Assembly (NCBI RefSeq): GCF_025809055.1
Contig: NZ_CP075529.1
Span: forward strand, 3,211,501 to 3,275,500
Direction of reading: 5' to 3'
Source: Devosia sp.
GTDB lineage: Bacteria; Pseudomonadota; Alphaproteobacteria; Rhizobiales; Devosiaceae
DNA: 64,000 nt
Shown: piece by piece, positions 60,238 through 64,000 of the stretch
How the letters are laid out: the number at the start of each line of letters is the position of its first letter
Numbering within the stretch: position 1 is the stretch's first letter
Made by a program: the position numbers and the translations under genes
Notes under the pieces: generated by a model
The model's database searches: none
Told to the model about the DNA's origin: nothing
What the model saw: the letters and a program-made list of their open reading frames with translations, nothing else

Positions 60238-60409
60238 GAGCGTGTCGGTGGGGCCTTGAATTGTTGTTCTTCCGGTTATCGGCCCGGCGGCGCTGCGGCG
60301 CAAGGTGACCTTCGAACCATTGCTTTTACCGAAAACTCGGGGCAATCCTTAGGTTCGGCTGGCACCAAAGCCGAGTCAAAGGGCCAAACATCAAGCGAGA
60401 GGGCTAACA

Positions 60410-60856
60410 ATGAGCGGCTTCGTCAAAGAATTCCGGGACTTTGCAATCAAGGGTAACATGATCGACCTGGCGATCGGTGTGATCATCGGCGCTGCCTTCG
60501 GCGCCATCGTCTCCTCGATTGTCGACGACATCTTCATGCCGCTCATCGGCCTGATCATCGGCGGGGTCGATTTCTCCAATCTCTTCGTCGTGCTCTCCAA
60601 CCCCAACAACGTGGCCGTGCAGTCCGTTGCCGCCGCCAAGGAAGCCGGCGTTTCGACCCTCAATATCGGCCTGTTCATCAACGCCGTGGTCAAGTTCACC
60701 ATCATTGCCTTCGTGCTGTTCCTGGTGGTCAAGGGCATCAACTCGATGAAGCGCGAAGCGGCCAAGGAGCCGGTGGAAACCGCGCCTGCGCCGACCAAGG
60801 AGGAAATCCTCCTGACCGAAATTCGCGACGCCCTGCGCGCCGGCAACAAGACCTGA
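60410..60856 (+). CDS. mscL: Large-conductance mechanosensitive channel MscL
   Basis: 148 residues: N-terminal amphipathic helix (FVKEFRDFAIKGNM), TM1 (IDLAIGVIIGAAFGAIVSSIVDDIFMPLIG), a periplasmic loop, TM2 (LFINAVVKFTIIAFVLFLVVKGIN), and a cytoplasmic helix (TKEEILLTEIRDALRAG). It opens on osmotic downshock. Length and features are normal. It is followed by a hairpin terminator. Confidence 0.96.
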   Translation: MSGFVKEFRDFAIKGNMIDLAIGVIIGAAFGAIVSSIVDDIFMPLIGLIIGGVDFSNLFVVLSNPNNVAVQSVAAAKEAGVSTLNIGLFINAVVKFTIIAFVLFLVVKGINSMKREAAKEPVETAPAPTKEEILLTEIRDALRAGNKT

Positions 60857-60864
60857 TCGACGTC

Positions 60865-60887
60865 ATAGGCCGGCTCGTCCGGCCTAT
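60865..60887 (+). terminator. Hairpin terminator of mscL
   Basis: ATAGGCCGG (60865-60873) and CCGGCCTAT (60879-60887) pair perfectly around CTCGT, 8 nt after the mscL stop, followed by TTCG. The T-run is short, so termination strength is moderate. Confidence 0.65.
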
Positions 60888-60917
60888 TTCGCGGCGACAG
60901 AGTAGGAATAAATGCAG

Positions 60918-60972
60918 TTGACGGCCCGCTAATAGGCAAATATACAATTTTACGTAGGTAGTGCATCCTACG
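60918..60972 (+). promoter_or_regulatory. Promoter with +1 inverted repeat before the FixJ-like gene
   Basis: TTGACG (60918-60923), 17 nt, then TATACA (60941-60946) gives a good sigma-70 match in an A/T-rich patch. The predicted start of transcription falls at the inverted repeat CGTAGG-N8-CCTACG (60953-60972), a natural operator position. The leader to the ATG at 61125 would be about 170 nt. Confidence 0.6.
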
Positions 60973-61124
60973 GATTCATCGTATCGGACGGCGCGACCAC
61001 TTAGTTCAAACTACCAAGACGGACACCCGGGCAGGGGTGTATCGGGCAGGCGCCTTGCGTCTGCACGGCAGGATTTGATCGCCCGGTGGACCGGTATTGC
61101 ATGGCAACGTGAGGCACTGACACC

Positions 61125-61757
61125 ATGAATACTCAATACTACCATTCCTATCTCAATCGCGACCGCCTGGTTCATATCGTCGATGCTGATCCGGGCACCT
61201 GCGAGGCACTCTCCATCCTGTTTCGGCTGGAAGGGTTTCAGACGACTTTCTCTGTCGAGCCGGCGCATTTCCTGTCGGCACTGGAGCGCCGCCGGCCCGA
61301 CGTGGCGGTGATCAATCTGACCATCGGGGAGGAGTCCGGACTTGTCCTGCTCCGCCGGATCAAGGCGCTGCGCTCCGGCACTGCAGTGGTGATGATCGAC
61401 AATGCCCCGCACATGGAGGCGGCGGTGACGGCAATGAAACTGGGCGCCAATGATGTCATCGCCAAGCCGGTGGACAGCGAATATCTGCTCTCGGTGGTGC
61501 GTGACGCGCTGCGCCGGGACGTGCATCTGGGGGCCATGCAGGATGGCCGCCGGCCGGTCGAGGTGCGCGGCTTCGGTCAACTGACCCCGCGCGAGCGCGA
61601 AGTCCTGCAACTGATCACCAATGGCCAGTCCAACAAGGAAGCGGGGCGCGAATTGGGCATTTCCCCACGCACCATCGAGGTGCACCGCGCCCGGGTGATG
61701 GAAAAGCTGGGCGCCCGCAACACCGCCGACCTCATGCGCATCGTGTTGACTTCGTAG
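61125..61757 (+). CDS. FixJ/NarL-type regulator with degenerate receiver domain
   Basis: 210 residues: an N-terminal receiver (~14-125) and a C-terminal LuxR-type HTH (LTPREREVLQLITNGQSNKE, then SPRTIEVHRARVMEKLGA). In the receiver, Asp20 and Asp22 (VHIVDAD) and Lys114 (IAKPVD) remain, but the phospho-acceptor position is Asn64 (VAVINLTIG) and the conserved Thr/Ser is Asp92 (VVMIDNA). It is therefore unlikely to be switched by phosphorylation and may act constitutively or through ligand or protein contacts. No partner kinase is adjacent. Confidence 0.88.
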   Translation: MNTQYYHSYLNRDRLVHIVDADPGTCEALSILFRLEGFQTTFSVEPAHFLSALERRRPDVAVINLTIGEESGLVLLRRIKALRSGTAVVMIDNAPHMEAAVTAMKLGANDVIAKPVDSEYLLSVVRDALRRDVHLGAMQDGRRPVEVRGFGQLTPREREVLQLITNGQSNKEAGRELGISPRTIEVHRARVMEKLGARNTADLMRIVLTS

Positions 61758-61767
61758 CGTATAGAAG

Positions 61768-61955
61768 TCGCTCCAGTGGAGCGATTTTAGCGGAGAAGGC
61801 CATGAGAGCTATGCTCGAATGGCACGGGCGTGAAGAAATCGCTCCAGTGGAGCGATTTTAGCGGACTTCGAAGGCGGTCGCGCAGCGGGGAGCGGCTCCG
61901 GTGGAGTCGGTCCAGTCGAGAAGGCCATGAGAGCTGCGCTCGAATGGCGCGGGCG
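61768..61955 (+). repeat. Two-hairpin repeat element, two to three copies
   Basis: TCGCTCC-AGT-GGAGCGA occurs at 61768-61784 and 61839-61855 (71 bp apart), each followed by TTTTAGCGGA. After the first copy come GAAGGCCATGA, GAGC-TAT-GCTC and GAATGGCA. A third, decayed copy keeps GAGAAGGCCATGA and GAGC-TGC-GCTC at about 61919-61949. It shares loop, linker and tail with 9993-10235 and 43058-43118. The rest of the gap (61956-62233) shows no gene I can support. Confidence 0.88.
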
Positions 61956-62233
61956 TTGGCTTGCAGGGTTGATACGCCGGGATGCTCGCCAGAACAGTGG
62001 TCTCTCGTTCGGCGGCGTGGAGGATTTGCCTGGGCAGGGGCGGCGGGATCCTGCGTCGGCGGGTTGCCGGCGGCGAGGCCCTGTGTCGAAAGTCCGTAGG
62101 CGCACGACTGCCGCGCATCGGCAGGCCATGGCGCATCACCGCCGAATGAGCAGCTCTGCCTCTCCCGCGAGAGCGGCGTTGGCATCTCGCCCATTACTAT
62201 ATCTGGTGCGCAAGGGGCTTGCTTCAAGACCCC

Positions 62234-62268
62234 GCCTCCAGGCTAATCAGTGAGCCCCAACTGGAGGC
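62234..62268 (+). promoter_or_regulatory. Inverted repeat enclosing the ribosome-binding site of the monooxygenase
   Basis: GCCTCCAG (62234-62241) and CTGGAGGC (62261-62268) are exact complements with a 19-nt spacer. The right arm contains GGAGG, the ribosome site of the ATG at 62274, so folding of the mRNA would hide it. It might equally be a DNA operator for a dimeric repressor. Confidence 0.6.
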
Positions 62269-62273
62269 ACGCC

Positions 62274-63725
62274 ATGACCGATCATGCCGTTATCATCGCC
62301 GGCGCCGGCCCCACCGGGCTCATGCTTGGCGCCGAACTGCGTCTCGGCGGAGCCGATGTGCTCGTCATCGAAAAGCGCAGCGATGCGCTGCGCGTCCAGC
62401 CCGGGGCACTTGGCCTTCATGCGCGCACGATCGAACTCCTTGACCAGCGCGGCATAGCCGGCCGCTTCCTCGCCGAGGGCACACCCATGCAGGTCGTCGG
62501 CTTTGCCGGTGCCCGGCTGGACATCAGTGACTTTCCCACGCGCCACAACTATGGCCTGTCGCTCATCCAGAAGCACAGCGAGCGCCTGCTCGGCGACTGG
62601 GCGGAGGAACTGGGCGTGCCCATCCTGCGCGGCGTGGCGATCGAATCGCTGACCCAGGACGGCACCGGCGTTTCGGTGCAGTTGAGCGACGGCCGCGAGT
62701 TGCGCGCCGGCTTTCTCGTCGGCTGTGACGGTGGCCGGAGCCTCGTGCGCAAGGCGGCCGGTATCGGTTTTCCGGGCTCGGACGCCACCCTCAGTCACCT
62801 GCTGGCGGAGGTGGATATGGCGGTCGAACCGCCCTTCGGCCTGCGCAGTGATGCTATCGGCACCCACGCTCTGAGCCAGACCGAGACCGGCAAGGTGGGT
62901 GTGATGGTCACTGAGGGGGCCATCGGCAGCGGCCCGGTCACGCTCGATCACCTGCGCGCGGCGCTGGTGGCGCATTACGGTACCGATTTCGGTATGTCCA
63001 ACCCGACCTACATGACCCGCTTCACCGACATGACGCGGCAGGCGGACCAATACCGGAAGGGGCGGGTGCTGCTGGCGGGCGACGCTGCCCATATCCACTA
63101 TCCGGCCGGCGGGTTCGGCATGGGCATTGGCCTGGCCGATGCGGTCAATCTGGGCTGGAAGCTGGCACTTGTGGCGAACGGCGAGGCTCCCGGTTCGCTG
63201 CTCGACACCTATCACGCCGAGCGCCATCCGGCGGCGGCACGGCTATTGCGCTACACCATGGCCAGCGTCGCCCTGACCCGCACCGATGAGCGGTCCCGAG
63301 CCGTCGCCGCGATCATGGGCGAACTCATGGCCCTGCCGGACAGCGCCCGAATGGTGGCCGGCGACATGTCGGGTCTCAGTCTGCGCTACGATCTGGGCGA
63401 AGGGCATCCGCTGCTCGGCCGCCGCATGCCGGATCTCGAACTAAGAACCGATGCCGGAACCAGGCGGGTTTTCGACATGCTCCACGACGCGAAGCCGCTC
63501 CTGCTCAGTTTCAACCCCGGAGGCGGGGTCGAGCCCGGGCCCTGGGCGCAGCGCCTCAAACTGGTCGAGGCTCGCTATAGCGGAGCCTGGACGCTGCCGG
63601 TCATCGGCGCGGTGCCCGCGCCCGCCGCGGTCCTGGTGCGTCCGGATGGCCATGTCGCCTGGGTGGGTGACCGCCAGGGTGAAGGGCTGGACGCGGTGCT
63701 GTCGCGCTGGTTCCGCGCGGACTGA
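62274..63725 (+). CDS. Class A FAD-dependent aromatic/antibiotic monooxygenase
   Basis: 483 residues: FAD motif IIAGAGPTGLMLGAEL, the DG motif LVGCDGGRSLVRKAAG, and the GD motif VLLAGDAAHIHYPAGGFGMG. The C-terminal ~110 residues form a thioredoxin-like domain (LLSFNPGGGVEPGPW; WTLPVIGAVPAPAAVLVRPDGHVAWVG as the general region). This layout is that of polyketide hydroxylases and rifampicin monooxygenase (Rox), which cannot be told apart here. The ATG at 62274 with GGAGG is preferred over GTG 62250. Confidence 0.9.
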   Translation: MTDHAVIIAGAGPTGLMLGAELRLGGADVLVIEKRSDALRVQPGALGLHARTIELLDQRGIAGRFLAEGTPMQVVGFAGARLDISDFPTRHNYGLSLIQKHSERLLGDWAEELGVPILRGVAIESLTQDGTGVSVQLSDGRELRAGFLVGCDGGRSLVRKAAGIGFPGSDATLSHLLAEVDMAVEPPFGLRSDAIGTHALSQTETGKVGVMVTEGAIGSGPVTLDHLRAALVAHYGTDFGMSNPTYMTRFTDMTRQADQYRKGRVLLAGDAAHIHYPAGGFGMGIGLADAVNLGWKLALVANGEAPGSLLDTYHAERHPAAARLLRYTMASVALTRTDERSRAVAAIMGELMALPDSARMVAGDMSGLSLRYDLGEGHPLLGRRMPDLELRTDAGTRRVFDMLHDAKPLLLSFNPGGGVEPGPWAQRLKLVEARYSGAWTLPVIGAVPAPAAVLVRPDGHVAWVGDRQGEGLDAVLSRWFRAD

Positions 63726-63741
63726 TCGCGATCGCTCCGGC

Positions 63742-64000
63742 TCAGGCCGGAAACGTCACGCCGGCCAGTCGCTCCGATGCCGACCACAATTGCTGCGCCA
63801 TGGGCACGTCATTGGCCTGCGGTGGCACCTTTGATGGGGCGGGATAGCCGCGGATTTCGTTGAGCATGTCGGGCCCGTAATAGCCGCCCGGCTGGGCCGC
63901 GGGGGCGGTGGCTGCATAGAGCGTCGGCAGGGCGCCCTGTGCCGCCGATTGCAGCAGGAAACCAAAGAGGGACCGGACTCGGCCCACCAGGCTCCCCCGT
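63742..64000 (-). CDS. SDR-family oxidoreductase, C-terminal fragment
   Basis: The frame is open from the window edge to its stop at 63742 (about 85 residues). It reads SLFGFLLQSAAQGALPTLYA, then GGYYGPDMLNEIRGYP and AQQLWSASERLAGVTF, the typical end of SDR proteins annotated as retinol-dehydrogenase-like or general oxidoreductases. The cofactor and catalytic parts lie beyond the window. It is convergent with the monooxygenase, 16 nt apart. Confidence 0.75.
   Translation of the reverse strand, partial: RGSLVGRVRSLFGFLLQSAAQGALPTLYAATAPAAQPGGYYGPDMLNEIRGYPAPSKVPPQANDVPMAQQLWSASERLAGVTFPA

Noticed and set aside
61787..62227. Open frames on both strands in the gap before the monooxygenase
   Set aside because: They begin or end within repeats, are Arg/Pro/Ser-rich with no recognisable domain, and have no good start sites.

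Overview
This window is high-GC DNA (roughly 64% G+C by eye) from an alphaproteobacterium. The gene families, the tad/cpa layout, the 4.5S RNA upstream of dnaX, and several short repeat families typical of the order all point to Hyphomicrobiales, most likely Devosia or a close relative. That placement is an inference from gene content, not a computed result. No tRNA, rRNA, IS element, prophage or CRISPR array was seen. The window is chromosomal, mostly tightly packed, and cut at both ends inside genes (CpaE C-terminus at the left, an SDR C-terminus at the right).

Layout. 1-4.8 kb: Tad/Flp pilus machinery (cpaE end, cpaF, tadB, tadC) facing an inverted tadD-like lipoprotein. 4.9-12.9 kb: M17 aminopeptidase, MarR-GNAT fusion, YqaA/DedA membrane protein, hydroxyacid reductase, membrane-anchored cytochrome c with a long acidic tail, an 81-bp tandem repeat, prephenate dehydratase, phosphoesterase and lipid kinase. 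13-22.6 kb: dapD-DUF805-dapE plus two small membrane proteins, def-fmt-truA, rmuC, and an RTX-like protein divergent from a small acidic protein.

22.6-36.6 kb is a carbohydrate block. An SDR, a DHDPS-like lyase, a COG3618 lactonase-like hydrolase and an IlvD/Edd dehydratase form one operon. It diverges from a Gfo/Idh/MocA oxidoreductase plus a GntR regulator. Next come a cytoplasmic GH39 glycosidase and, divergently, a five-gene family-5-SBP ABC importer. The promoter regions share a TTGTCRATAA motif, so one regulator (probably the GntR protein) may control import, cleavage of the glycoside inside the cell, and oxidative non-phosphorylative breakdown of the released sugar.

36.6-42.3 kb: an FbpABC/AfuABC-type importer whose binding protein is co-transcribed with a PP2C-like phosphatase and a DeoR repressor; this is the best candidate here for an undescribed system. 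42.4-45.6 kb: recR, ybaB, dnaX and the SRP RNA. 45.6-49.6 kb: a gentisate ring-cleavage operon with an IclR regulator. It carries a normal GST-type maleylpyruvate isomerase and a second protein resembling the unrelated mycothiol-dependent isomerase that has lost its metal ligands. 49.7-58.5 kb: a Met/His-rich protein with DUF305, LysR plus aldo/keto reductase, EamA transporter, RluE-type pseudouridine synthase, DUF817, LOG-family protein, SthA and pirin. 58.6-64 kb: hybrid histidine kinase, MscL, a FixJ-like regulator lacking its phospho-acceptor aspartate, a repeat-bearing gene-free stretch, and a class A flavin monooxygenase whose ribosome-binding site lies in a perfect inverted repeat.

Three intergenic repeat families recur. 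One has two hairpins whose stems differ between copies by compensating changes while loop and linker stay constant, which indicates selection on RNA or single-strand structure.
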